Shown in pieces: positions 16,220-24,801 of a DNA stretch of 64,000 nucleotides. Numbering within the stretch: position 1 is the stretch's first letter; every line of letters begins with the position of its first letter. The notes under the pieces were generated by a model, which saw only the letters and a list, made by a program, of their open reading frames with translations, was not told the origin of the DNA and searched no databases. Source of the DNA: Palsa-504 sp963835775 (GTDB lineage: Bacteria; Actinomycetota; Actinomycetes; Streptosporangiales; Streptosporangiaceae); the NCBI GenBank assembly GCA_963835775.1, contig CAWIHB010000010.1, forward strand, positions 186,001-250,000, read 5' to 3'. Both the position numbers and the translations under genes were made by a program.

Positions 16220-17005
16220 ATGGATACGGTGATCAGCGTTCCTGTCCCCCGGCTTATCGGCCTGGAGGGGCTGCGCGATCTGTTCGAGGTTCTCGTGGCC
16301 GTCGGTTATCAGGTGATCGGCCCGGCCGTCCAGGGCGACGCGATCGTGCTCAGGGAACTGTCGTCAGCGGCGGAACTGCCCTTCGGCTGGGGCGTCAGGC
16401 TGGAGCCCGGCGGCTACCGGCTGCGCCGCCGCGACGATAACGCCGCCTTCGGCCATTCGGCCGGACCGCAGAACTGGAAGCGTTTCCTGCCTCCGCCGCG
16501 GGAGCGGCTGTGGCCGACTGAGCGTAAGGCTGACGGGTGCGGGGCCTCCGCCGACGACAGCGAGCCGCCGCGGTATGCGTTCTTCGGTACCCAGCCGTGC
16601 GACCTGCAGGCCATATTCCTCCAGGACCGGACCCTAGCCCAGCCGGGCTCACGGTACGCGGCCAGCCGCGAGAGCGCATTCATCGTCGCGGTGAACTGCA
16701 CCGAGCCGGGCGAGACCTGCTTCTGCGCGTCGATGGGCGCAGGCCCCGGCGCGGGCCCCGGATTCGACCTGGCGCTCACCGAACTGGCCGATGAGCGCGG
16801 GCACCGCTTCCTGGTCGACGTCAGTTCCCCCGCGGGCGCGGACATCATCTCCCGGATCGACAGCGAGCGCGCCAGTGACGCCGTGGTGCAGCGGGCCCGC
16901 TCGGCGGTCGAGGCGGCCGCGGGCCGGATGGGCCGCGACCTGCGTGACTTCGTGCAAGCTGATCTCGACCTGGACGACGCCGAGCTGACCGGAGTGTGCC
17001 GGGCC
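16220..17005 (+). pseudogene. 3'-truncated hydrogenase beta-subunit-like gene (HyhB/HydB type)
   Basis: About 260 residues match the N-terminal part of the iron-sulfur beta subunit of group 3 [NiFe] hydrogenases and related reductases: YAFFGTQPCDLQAIFLQDR, then VAVNCTEPGETCFC and a DLALTEL segment. The expected C-terminal ferredoxin-like half with its CxxCxxC clusters is missing. Family sequence runs to ELTGVCRA (about 17000) and then the frame reads antisense into a metallo-beta-lactamase gene until 17095. The other hydrogenase subunits are absent. M. smegmatis hydrogenase 3 is DosR-controlled, so an intact version would suit this locus. The junction may be a real deletion or a misassembly. 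Confidence 0.7.
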
Positions 17006-17316
17006 GTCACCGTGAGCGAGCCCACCGCGATCCGGTCCCGGTCGGCCACGGCCACGCGCTCGAAGCTGACGTCTTCACTGGCGGCGACCACGTAGGCGGC
17101 ACCGGTCTGGCTGGCCAGCGCGAAACCGCCGGTGACGTAGTCGTTGTGGATATGCGTCTCGAGGACGTGGGTGATCTCCAGGTCCCGGGAGCCGGCCACC
17201 GCGAGGACCCGCTCGATGTCACGCTGCGGGTCCACCACGAACGCCTTCGCCCCGTCGTGAACCAGGTAGCTGCGGTCGCCCAGGGCGGGCGTCTCAATGG
17301 TGATGACCTCAGGCAT
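17000..17316 (-). pseudogene. 3'-truncated metallo-beta-lactamase fold gene (MBL-rhodanese type)
   Basis: The first 105 residues match the N-terminus of actinobacterial MBL hydrolases of the persulfide dioxygenase/rhodanese type: DRSYLVHDGAKAFVVDPQRD, then the metal motif THIHNDYVTGG. The family motif HTPGHT is cut after HTP, at the point where the convergent hydrogenase-subunit gene is also cut. Antisense sequence then continues in frame to 16414. At least 100 residues of the hydrolase domain and any rhodanese domain are lost. It sits 20 bases behind the MshC-like gene on the same strand. Confidence 0.7.
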
Positions 17317-17336
17317 CTTGCTTCCCCTTGGCCGTC

Positions 17337-18467
17337 TCAGTCGAGGCCGAGCGCCGCGATGAGGAGGCGGGCCGCCGCGCCCCCTGATTCGATAGCCACC
17401 TCGACCGCGGCGGGCACGTCCAGGTCCGTCGCCAGCAGACGGCGGATCTCGGCGGCCGACGCGCGGGCCACATGAGCGCGGCCCGCCGCCTGGTAGAGGT
17501 CGGCCAGACGGGCCTCAGCAGTGTCCAGGGACGCATCGCTGTACTCCCAGTCCACGGCCCAGGGCCGGTCCAGGATCATCAGCCGGATGGCGGCGGCCGC
17601 ATGGGCACCGAGAAGATCACTGACCAGCACCAGGTTGCCGAGTGACTTGGCCATCTTGACCCCGTCGACCATCACCGTCCCGGCGTGCAGCCACGCGCGT
17701 GCGTACGGCCTGACTCCCGTGAAAGCCTCGGCCATCGCCGAATGGTAGGCGTGGTGCGGGAAGCGGAGGTCCTTTCCCCCGGCATGCACGTCCACGCCCA
17801 CGCCGAAGGCCGACAGCGCCATGGCGACGCATTCCGCGTGCCATCCCGGGCGTCCCGGCCCCCACGGTGAGTCCCAGGCCGGATGGCCGGGCTCGGCGGC
17901 CTGCCAGACCGCGGCATCGAGCGGATCATCCTTGCGCGGGTCGTCGGGGCGCCCGCCGTACTCCGCGGAAAGCCGCAGCGCCTCAGCCTCATCCAGGCCT
18001 GCCTGGGCGGCGGCGCGGCCGCGGAAGTACACGCTGCCGCTGCGCTGGTAGGCCGCACCGACCGCTATCAGGCCGCCGGCCAGCCTGATGACGTGCTCAA
18101 CGTAGCGGTGCGCGCGCGGTTCGTGCCGGGGGGCCTGCACGTTCAGCGCGGCCAGGTCGTGCTCGAAGTAGTACTGCTGGATAGCCGCGAACTCGTCGTA
18201 TGGCGCGCCGGCGCGAGATGCCGCAGCATCGAGCACGTCGTCGACGTCGGTGACGTTGCGGCACACCTCCGGTTCGGTCCCGAGCAGGCGCAGCACGCGG
18301 CCCAGCACGTCAACCCATACGAAGGTCGCGGCGTGCCCGAGGTGCGTGACGTCATAGGGAGTGATCCCGCACACGTATATGCGGGCGCCGTCCAGCATCG
18401 GCGCCCTTCGCCCGGCGAGGACCAGCACTCCGGAGGCGGGATCGCCGCTGGCGTGAGCTTGTGTCAT
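17337..18467 (-). CDS. MshC-like cysteine ligase (class I cysteinyl-tRNA synthetase fold)
   Basis: The 376-residue protein follows MshC, which joins cysteine to glucosaminyl-inositol in mycothiol synthesis: YVCGITPYDVTHLGHAAT (HIGH motif), NVTDVDD, GRPGWHAEC, FPHHAYH and KMAKS (KMSKS motif). The zinc ligands Cys, Cys and His of MshC are kept. It lacks the anticodon-binding region of CysS, so charging of tRNA is unlikely. MshC is normally about 410 residues; this is slightly shorter. Next to an MBL persulfide enzyme it suggests low-molecular-weight thiol metabolism. It could be a second MshC copy. Confidence 0.82.
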   Translation of the reverse strand: MTQAHASGDPASGVLVLAGRRAPMLDGARIYVCGITPYDVTHLGHAATFVWVDVLGRVLRLLGTEPEVCRNVTDVDDVLDAAASRAGAPYDEFAAIQQYYFEHDLAALNVQAPRHEPRAHRYVEHVIRLAGGLIAVGAAYQRSGSVYFRGRAAAQAGLDEAEALRLSAEYGGRPDDPRKDDPLDAAVWQAAEPGHPAWDSPWGPGRPGWHAECVAMALSAFGVGVDVHAGGKDLRFPHHAYHSAMAEAFTGVRPYARAWLHAGTVMVDGVKMAKSLGNLVLVSDLLGAHAAAAIRLMILDRPWAVDWEYSDASLDTAEARLADLYQAAGRAHVARASAAEIRRLLATDLDVPAAVEVAIESGGAAARLLIAALGLD

Positions 18468-18598
18468 GTTCTCAGTGTCCGCCTTCGGCGTTCTTCCCCG
18501 CGCCGCATCTCACCGTTCTGAGCTCGTGCGGGCCCGTCGTTCAGCAGATTGAGGCCGAACGGGCCGTGGCGGCTCGGGCCGCGTTACGCAACCAGGTC

Positions 18599-19135
18599 TC
18601 AGGCGGACACGCCGATCGCGGGCACGTGCGGCGCGCCGCGCCGGCGCCGCTGAGCAGGGCCGGCGGCGGCTGGCTGATCAGCGGGAACCACGACCACCAC
18701 GGGGCATCCGGCCAGGCGCACGCAGTCGCGCGCCACCGGGTCCACGGCGGGCGGCGACTGCCCCGGCTCGTGCGCGGTCCGGGTTGATCCAAGCACGAGC
18801 ATCTCGGCACCCGCTGCCCGGGCGACCAGCGCCCTGACGGGCAGCTCCTCGGTAAGTTCGGTCGTCAACCGGTCCGGCGGGAGGTCGCAGCGCGCGAGTT
18901 TTTCCGCGGCGGCGAGCACGGCCCGGGCACTGGCCCGGCACTGATCTCCGGATGCCGCCTCGGACCGCGAGGCGTAGGGTGCCCGGATCCTGGGGTCATA
19001 GTGGTATGCGCAGACCAGGTGAAGCGCGGCATCACGCAGGCATGCCTCCCTGATCGCCCAGCGCAAAGCGGCAGCCGCCGCATCCGACCCGTCTATGCTG
19101 ACCACGATCAGCCTGCCAGCAGGCATCTTCGCCAT
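18599..19135 (-). CDS. universal stress protein with degenerate ATP loop
   Basis: A USP domain (VVSIDGSDAAAAALRWAI start, CPVVVVVP end) of 178 residues. The G-2x-G-9x-GS nucleotide loop is lost (GSTRTAHEPGQS), so it probably does not bind ATP. It carries an unusual Arg-rich C-terminal tail. AGGAGGCAGGTC precedes the ATG. A strong DevR-type box lies about 80 bases upstream. Confidence 0.85.
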   Translation of the reverse strand: MAKMPAGRLIVVSIDGSDAAAAALRWAIREACLRDAALHLVCAYHYDPRIRAPYASRSEAASGDQCRASARAVLAAAEKLARCDLPPDRLTTELTEELPVRALVARAAGAEMLVLGSTRTAHEPGQSPPAVDPVARDCVRLAGCPVVVVVPADQPAAAGPAQRRRRGAPHVPAIGVSA

Positions 19136-19213
19136 GACCTGCCTCCTTTCTGCCGTCCCATCCTCGGCATCTGCAACCAGAGACAGTCTCGCCGCAGCCC
19201 GGGCGGCTGGTTA

Positions 19214-19227
19214 GAGACCTTGGTCCC
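19214..19227. promoter_or_regulatory. DevR-type box upstream of USP gene
   Basis: GAGACCTTGGTCCC is a near-perfect site 79 bases before the ATG at 19135. Two copies of GGGCCCAGNNGATC follow at 19234-19247 and 19312-19325; their role is unknown. Confidence 0.65.
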
Positions 19228-19374
19228 TGGCCTGGGCCCAGCCGATCCTGCGGATCCGGCACCCGGTGAGATGACGGTAAGTCCTGGTCACAGGCGCTGC
19301 GGCATGGCCTTGGGCCCAGATGATCAAGGTCTTACGTCTCTGCCGTCAGCACAGCCACATGACCAGGCTGCGGG

Positions 19375-20250
19375 TCAGGCCGCGGGAACGGTGGCGATGG
19401 GGCCGTGCGCGTGGTTCAGCACGGCGTGCCTGACCGCGCCAGGTCCCGGCCAGCCGGGGTGCCTGGCGTGCCGGCCGATCACGACCAGGTCGGCGCGGGC
19501 GGACAGGCCGACCAGGGCCCGGGCCGGGTGGCCGTGCACGACATCGTGGCGCACGGGGACGTCGGGGTACTTCGCGTGCCAGCTGCCGAGCAGCGCCTGG
19601 AGCTGCTGGCTGGCCTCGAGCCCGGCCAGGTGCCCGTCCGGTGCCGTGAACGGGTCTCCCGCCCGGGACATATCGGCTTGCGGTGCGTGCCAGGCATGGA
19701 TGACGGTCAGGGCCGCCTGCCTCAGGGCGGCCTCCTCGAAGGCGAAGGTGAGCGCATCAGCGCAGTGGTCCAGGTCGCCCAGGCCCACGCCCACGTGACG
19801 GCTGGGGAACGGAGGCTCGTCGCGGATCACCACCACCGGGCAGGAGGCGTGGCTGGCGGCGTACCGGCTGACCGAGCCGAGCACCATCGCGGTGAACGCG
19901 CCCATTCCGCGGGAACCCACGACGAGCATCAGCGCGCCGGACCCGCTCTCGACGACCGCCTGCGCGGGCTGGCCGACCAGCTCGTCGAGGTCAGTCAGCA
20001 GGCCGGGCACGGCGTCGGCGGCCCGGGCGCCCGCTGTAGCCAGGGCCTGGTCGCGGTTCTTGCGCAGGACATCGGCCACCGCGTCCAGGTCGGTCACGCC
20101 CTGCCGTTCGATCATCCTGGGCAGCAGCGCCGCGGCGGACACGATCCGCAGCGGGGCGCCGCGCAGCGCGGCTTCCCTGGCGGCCCATTCGACCGCCCGC
20201 AGTGAGTGCTCGGAGCCATCGGTTGCGGCCACGATCGGCTTGGCGGTCAT
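19375..20250 (-). CDS. two-domain universal stress protein
   Basis: The same architecture and length (291 residues) as the product of 10261-11136, with an intact first ATP loop (GSRGMGAF then GS) and a degenerate second loop (GRHARHPG). Its ATG overlaps the stop of the upstream CBS-BON gene by four bases, so translation is coupled. Confidence 0.92.
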   Translation of the reverse strand: MTAKPIVAATDGSEHSLRAVEWAAREAALRGAPLRIVSAAALLPRMIERQGVTDLDAVADVLRKNRDQALATAGARAADAVPGLLTDLDELVGQPAQAVVESGSGALMLVVGSRGMGAFTAMVLGSVSRYAASHASCPVVVIRDEPPFPSRHVGVGLGDLDHCADALTFAFEEAALRQAALTVIHAWHAPQADMSRAGDPFTAPDGHLAGLEASQQLQALLGSWHAKYPDVPVRHDVVHGHPARALVGLSARADLVVIGRHARHPGWPGPGAVRHAVLNHAHGPIATVPAA

Positions 20251-20927
20251 TGCTGGTCCTCCCGGATCGGCCCGGCGGCGCCGGGCAGGAACTTGCTCTG
20301 CGGGTAGGTGAAGCGGTCGCGGACGGCGACGACGCCCTCCACGTGCCCGGCCTGGTCGACGATGCTGGTGCCGAGCACGACGCTGCCGGGGGCTCCGGCC
20401 AGCGTGACGATGCCGTCGTCCACGGTCACGGCGAGGCGGTCCGGGTCGGTGAAGAACCCGTCGGCGATCACGTCCTGGCAGACCTCGCGCCAGATGTCCT
20501 CGTCCGGCCGGCTGAACACGCTGAGCGCGTCGGAGCGGCTGACGATGCCGACCAGGCGGCCGTGGGCGTCGACCACCGGCAGGCGCCTGAGCTTGTGCCT
20601 GGACATCAGCCGGGCCACGTCACTGACCAGCTCATCCGGGCTGGTGGTCACCGCCGGCCTGGTCATGAGATCACCCGCCGTCAGCTCGGCCGTGGTCGTG
20701 TGCCTGCGGTGCGGCCGCCGGCGCGGGCGGCCCTCTCCGGTCTCCTCGGCCAGCAGGTCGGCCTCGGACACCACGCCGACCAGCGCCCCGTGGTCGTCGA
20801 CCACCGGAAAGCCGCTGACCCGGTGAGCCCGGAGCAGGCCGGCCAGCTGCCGGTAGGACGCCTCGGGACCGACCGCGACCACGTCGGTGGTCATGACGTC
20901 CTTCACGCGCGCGTGCATCGTGATCAC
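20247..20927 (-). CDS. CBS-CBS-BON protein
   Basis: Two CBS domains (about residues 5-62 and 85-145) with the VSEADLL and VSRSDAL ends, then a BON domain (about 155-212). Gene order CBS-BON then USP with a four-base overlap implies the two act together, perhaps as a nucleotide sensor and effector. The promoter lies in the region shared with the divergent DevS-like kinase. Confidence 0.9.
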   Translation of the reverse strand: MITMHARVKDVMTTDVVAVGPEASYRQLAGLLRAHRVSGFPVVDDHGALVGVVSEADLLAEETGEGRPRRRPHRRHTTTAELTAGDLMTRPAVTTSPDELVSDVARLMSRHKLRRLPVVDAHGRLVGIVSRSDALSVFSRPDEDIWREVCQDVIADGFFTDPDRLAVTVDDGIVTLAGAPGSVVLGTSIVDQAGHVEGVVAVRDRFTYPQSKFLPGAAGPIREDQQ

Positions 20928-21004
20928 CCCTTCGCGAATGCGTTCATGGTGCTAGCTTCGGCCGGCCCGGCCAGCGCCGGAAGAGACGTAACTCACTACA
21001 TCCG

Positions 21005-21018
21005 GTGCCGAAGGTCCC
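21005..21018. promoter_or_regulatory. candidate DevR-type box between CBS-BON/USP operon and DevS-like gene
   Basis: GTGCCGAAGGTCCC has a perfect right half-site (GGTCCC) and a partial left one. It is 78 bases upstream of the CBS-BON start and 126 bases upstream of the kinase, so it could serve either or both. Confidence 0.45.
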
Positions 21019-21143
21019 GCACCAACGACTCTGGCCGCAGGCGGCCGGCGGCGACTGCTCACGTTGCGGACCAGGCCTATCTGGCGCCCGGTAACCCGGC
21101 CAGATAACCTGGCGATATATCGCTGCCGGGAGGGACTGATCGG

Positions 21144-22871
21144 ATGGGACCGGGTGCGGAGAACCGCCCGGAGCTGCTGCCGCACCTGCAGCTCGACGAA
21201 CTCCTGGCTGAGCTGCAGGGAAGGCTGCAGGCCGTGCTGGCCACCAGGGACCGCATGCGCGGACTGCTCGAAGCAGTGGTGGCCATCGGCTCCGGCCTGG
21301 ACCTGGAATCCACGCTGCGGCGGATCGTCGAGACCGCGGTCGGGCTGGTCGACGCCACCTACGGTGCCCTGGGCGTGATCGGCGACGGCAAACGGCTGGC
21401 CGAGTTCATCCCGGTCGGCCTGACCCAGGACGAGATCGACCACATCCACCACTGGCCCGAGGGACGCGGCCTGCTCGGCCTGCTGATCGACGACTCCCGG
21501 CCGCTGCGCCTGGCCGATATCGCCAGCCATCCAGAATCGTCCGGCTTTCCCGACGGCCACCCGCCGATGCGCAGTTTCCTCGGCGTCCCGGTCCGGGTCC
21601 GCGACGAGGTGTTCGGCAACCTGTACCTGACCAACAAGCGCAACGGCGGCGAGTTCACCGAGGACGACGAGGCGGTCCTGGTCGCCCTGGGCGCCGCGGC
21701 CGGCGTGGCGGTCGAGAACGCCCGGCTCTACGAGGCCGCCCGCCGCCAGCAGCGCTGGATCCAGGCCAGCGCCGAGGTCACCACCCGGCTGCTGTCCGGC
21801 ACCGCGCCCGGCGAGGTGCTGGCCGACGTCACCCGCCGCGCCCGCGAGCTGTCCGGCGCCGATCTGGCCGTGCTGGCCCTGCCCGACGACGACGGCCGCC
21901 GGATGACGATCAGCTACGCGGACGGCGACGGCGCCCAGGCCACGCGCGGCCTGGTCCTGCCCGTCGGCGAGTCCCTGTCCGGCCAGGTCCTGGACACGGG
22001 TGAGCCGGTGATCTCGGCCGATTTCGCCCACGACGAGCGGGCGGCGCGGGCCGCGCGCGGGGCGATGAGCCAGATCGGGCCCGCGATCCTGTTCCCGCTG
22101 GGCCCGCCGGGCAACGTCCGCGGGGTGCTCACCGTCGGCCGCCGCCACGGCGCGCCGCAGTTCCCCGAGGCGCAGGCCGGCGTGGTGGCCTCGTTCGCCG
22201 CCCAGGCCGGTGTCGCCCTCGAGCTCGCGGCCAGCCGGGCCGAGGCCCAGCGGCTGTCGCTGTACGAGGACAGGGACCGGATTGCCCGCGACTTGCACAA
22301 CCTGGTCATCCAGCGCCTCTACGCCACCGGCATGTCGCTGGAGGGCACCATGCCCATGATCACCAGGCCGGAAGTGGCCAGCCGGATCAGCCACGCCGTG
22401 GACGCAATGGACGAGACGATCAAGGAGATCCGGGCCACCATCTTCGCGCTGCAGGCCCGAGGCGTCGATACCCGGCCGGATCTGCGCGGGCACATCCTCG
22501 CCGTGGTCGACGAGATGACGCCGCTGCTCGGCTTCGCTCCCTCGCTGCGGATGGGCGCGGGCGTGGGCGGCGAGGTCAGCCCCGAGGTGTCGGAACAGGC
22601 GCTCAAGGCGCTGCGCGAAGCGCTGTCCAATGCGGCCAGGCACGCCCAGGCCAGCGAGGTGGACGTGACCGTGGACGTGGACGTGGACGACATGCTCAGC
22701 GTCCAGGTCACCGACAACGGGACCGGCATCCCGGCCGACGGCAGGCGCAGCGGGCTGCGCAACCTGGCCGCACGAGCGGACAAGCTCGGCGGCGAGCTGC
22801 GGCTGGACCCGGCCGATCCGGGCGCGCCCCGGCCGGGCACCAGGCTGGAATGGCGCGTGCCGCTAGGTTAA
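21144..22871 (+). CDS. devS: DevS/DosT-like heme sensor histidine kinase
   Basis: The 575-residue protein has the DevS order: GAF-A (about 45-195), GAF-B (about 210-365), HisKA_3 dimerisation domain (375-440) and HATPase (about 480-573). In GAF-A, His139 of GHPPMRSFLGVP aligns with the proximal heme ligand His149 of M. tuberculosis DosS, and Tyr161 of GNLYLTNK with distal Tyr171, so heme binding and O2/NO/CO sensing are expected. His385 in RDLHNLVIQRL is the phosphoacceptor, and the N box (REALSNAARHAQ) and G box (DNGTGIP) are intact. GGGAGGGACTGATCGG precedes the ATG. Its likely partner, the DevR-like regulator, is 3.5 kb downstream on the other strand, not adjacent as in mycobacteria. Confidence 0.93.
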   Translation: MGPGAENRPELLPHLQLDELLAELQGRLQAVLATRDRMRGLLEAVVAIGSGLDLESTLRRIVETAVGLVDATYGALGVIGDGKRLAEFIPVGLTQDEIDHIHHWPEGRGLLGLLIDDSRPLRLADIASHPESSGFPDGHPPMRSFLGVPVRVRDEVFGNLYLTNKRNGGEFTEDDEAVLVALGAAAGVAVENARLYEAARRQQRWIQASAEVTTRLLSGTAPGEVLADVTRRARELSGADLAVLALPDDDGRRMTISYADGDGAQATRGLVLPVGESLSGQVLDTGEPVISADFAHDERAARAARGAMSQIGPAILFPLGPPGNVRGVLTVGRRHGAPQFPEAQAGVVASFAAQAGVALELAASRAEAQRLSLYEDRDRIARDLHNLVIQRLYATGMSLEGTMPMITRPEVASRISHAVDAMDETIKEIRATIFALQARGVDTRPDLRGHILAVVDEMTPLLGFAPSLRMGAGVGGEVSPEVSEQALKALREALSNAARHAQASEVDVTVDVDVDDMLSVQVTDNGTGIPADGRRSGLRNLAARADKLGGELRLDPADPGAPRPGTRLEWRVPLG

Positions 22872-22881
22872 CCAGGCGGCG

Positions 22882-24357
22882 TTAACCAGGCGGCCAGGTG
22901 TGCACCGGCGCTCCGGTGGCGGCCCGGGCCAGGTACCGCTGCAGCATCACGGCCAGAGCCTGGTCCCGGGACCGGTTACGCTCGGCGGCCGTCAGTGCGG
23001 ACCGCTGCCAGGCCGCCCCGGTCTGCCCGCTGGCCACGCGCGCGCCGATCACGCCGAGCAGGCGGTCGGCCTCCGCCGCGGCCACGCCGGCGGCCAGCAG
23101 CCCCCGCCGGGCCGCCGGAAGCAGCTCCGGCACCAGGTCAGCGGCGGGCGCCGTGCGGACCCGGCCGCCGTCCGGCCAGCTCAGCTCGGCGGCCAGGCCG
23201 TACTGGGCGGCACGGTAGAAACCGTGGTCGGCCCGCTCGAACGCCAGCGCGTAGGTCCAGCTCTCGTCCTGGCCGGCCAGCCACAGCGTGAGCCCGATCA
23301 GGAAGGCAGCGTTGGCCATCATGTCGATGATGGTCGGGCCGGACGGCAGGGCCCGCATCTCGATCCGCAGGTGCCCGCCGGATGCTGGATCGTAGATGGC
23401 CCGGTTCCAGCTCCAGACCGTGCTCTGGTGCAGCCGCAGTTCCGCCAGGGACGGCGCTGCGGGCCAGGTGTCCCGGCCGTCGAGAGCCGGCGAAGTGATG
23501 CATGGCAGCAGCGGCTGGTGCAGCCGGACGTTCTCGGCGAACAGCTCGAGCGCGCCGCCCCGCAGCCAGCCCGTGCCGAACGCCGCGCGATGCAGCCCGC
23601 GCCTGGGGCCGCGGCCGCCGCGGTCCTCGACCGACTGCTTGAACAGCGCGACCCTGGTTTCCTCCCAGAGCCTGCGGCCGAGGAACGTGGGCGAGTTGCC
23701 CGCCACCGCGAGCACCGGCGCGGCAGCCAGCTGGGCCGCGTTGTAGAGCCGGCGGAACTCCTCCGGCGCCACCCGCAGGTGCACCTGGAACGAGGTATTC
23801 GCCCCCTCGGTCGTGATGTGCTCGCAGGCCAGCTCGAGCGGCTCGTCGCCGGCCACCCGGACCAGGAACGGGCCCTGCCTGAGCCGTCGCAGGCCGCGGT
23901 CGAGGGCCCGGTAGCGAGCCGCGTCAGTCACCATGTCCAGGCCGAGGTAGGCCGGGCCGAGGGTGGGCAGGATGCCGATCAGCGCGATCCGGCCGCCGTG
24001 CGCCCGCGCCGCGTCGCCGACCCGGGCCAGGAGCCAGTTCAGCTCATCACCCAGGGCCGTGAACGGCTGGCCGGCCAGCAGGGACGGCGAGGCGTTCAGC
24101 TCCAGGTTGTACCGGTTGAGTTCGAGGGCGATCCGGGGATCGGCGGCCCGGGCGCGGACCGCCTGGTTGCACGGCAGCGGCAGGCCCGCCGCGTCGACCA
24201 GGAACAGCTCGAGCTCGGCGCCGATGGTCGCGGGGCCCGCCCCGAAGCCGGGCCGCTCCAGCAGCCGACCCAGGTCGGACAGGCACTGCTCCAGCCGGCC
24301 ACGGAACCGGGCGTAGTCACGCTCGTCGAATTTGTCCCTGGTGATCTCCGCTCCCAT
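22882..24357 (-). CDS. glutamate-cysteine ligase family 2 (carboxylate-amine ligase) protein
   Basis: The 491-residue protein matches the GCS2 family: IGAELELFLVD near residue 45, ELNRYNLELN, a central TEGANTSFQVHLRV and an RIEMRALPSGPT motif. These enzymes ligate an amine to the gamma-carboxyl of glutamate or a similar acid. No substrate can be read from sequence; in a mycothiol producer a glutathione role is not expected. It lies 15 bases after a flavin-binding protein gene and is the third gene of a nitroreductase/flavin protein/ligase operon. Confidence 0.82.
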   Translation of the reverse strand: MGAEITRDKFDERDYARFRGRLEQCLSDLGRLLERPGFGAGPATIGAELELFLVDAAGLPLPCNQAVRARAADPRIALELNRYNLELNASPSLLAGQPFTALGDELNWLLARVGDAARAHGGRIALIGILPTLGPAYLGLDMVTDAARYRALDRGLRRLRQGPFLVRVAGDEPLELACEHITTEGANTSFQVHLRVAPEEFRRLYNAAQLAAAPVLAVAGNSPTFLGRRLWEETRVALFKQSVEDRGGRGPRRGLHRAAFGTGWLRGGALELFAENVRLHQPLLPCITSPALDGRDTWPAAPSLAELRLHQSTVWSWNRAIYDPASGGHLRIEMRALPSGPTIIDMMANAAFLIGLTLWLAGQDESWTYALAFERADHGFYRAAQYGLAAELSWPDGGRVRTAPAADLVPELLPAARRGLLAAGVAAAEADRLLGVIGARVASGQTGAAWQRSALTAAERNRSRDQALAVMLQRYLARAATGAPVHTWPPG

Positions 24358-24372
24358 GGCCAGGCCTCCACA

Positions 24373-24801
24373 TCACCCCGCCGCGATCCTGCGCCCGGTC
24401 AGCAGGGCGGGCAGGATCCGGACGTAGCGGTCCCTGGTCCCCGGCACCCATACCCGCAGGGGCAGCCGGCCGAGCCGCGCGAGCTCGGCCCGGTCCGTGA
24501 CCTCGGTGGCCTCGCCCCGGACGATCACGCTCCAGCCAGTCTGGGCCGCTGGATCAGCCCGGTCCACTTCGAAGCAGACGCGGCTCCCCCGGCTGGCGGC
24601 ACCGAGCTTGGTTCCTTCCTCGGTGCGGAACACCACGGTGTGCCGGTCGAGGACGAAGTTGACCGGGAACACCACCGGCCCGAGGTCATCGGTCACGGCC
24701 ATCCGGCCGAGGTGCTCGCCGGCCAGCAAGGCGAAGCACTCCGACCTGGTCAGCCCCTGCCACCGGGTGCGGCATGGTTCAGGAACCGGCGGTGCGGACA
24801 T
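24373..24801 (-). CDS. pyridoxamine oxidase-like flavin-binding protein
   Basis: A single split-barrel domain of 142 residues (LGRMAVTD, VVFPVNFVLD, GWSVIVRGEA, RYVRILP). The ATG at 24801 is preferred because GGAG lies seven bases upstream. The gene overlaps the end of the nitroreductase gene by 23 bases. Paralogues are at 25906 and as the C-terminal domain at 8750. Likely FMN- or F420-dependent redox protein; substrate unknown. Confidence 0.85.
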   Translation of the reverse strand: MSAPPVPEPCRTRWQGLTRSECFALLAGEHLGRMAVTDDLGPVVFPVNFVLDRHTVVFRTEEGTKLGAASRGSRVCFEVDRADPAAQTGWSVIVRGEATEVTDRAELARLGRLPLRVWVPGTRDRYVRILPALLTGRRIAAG

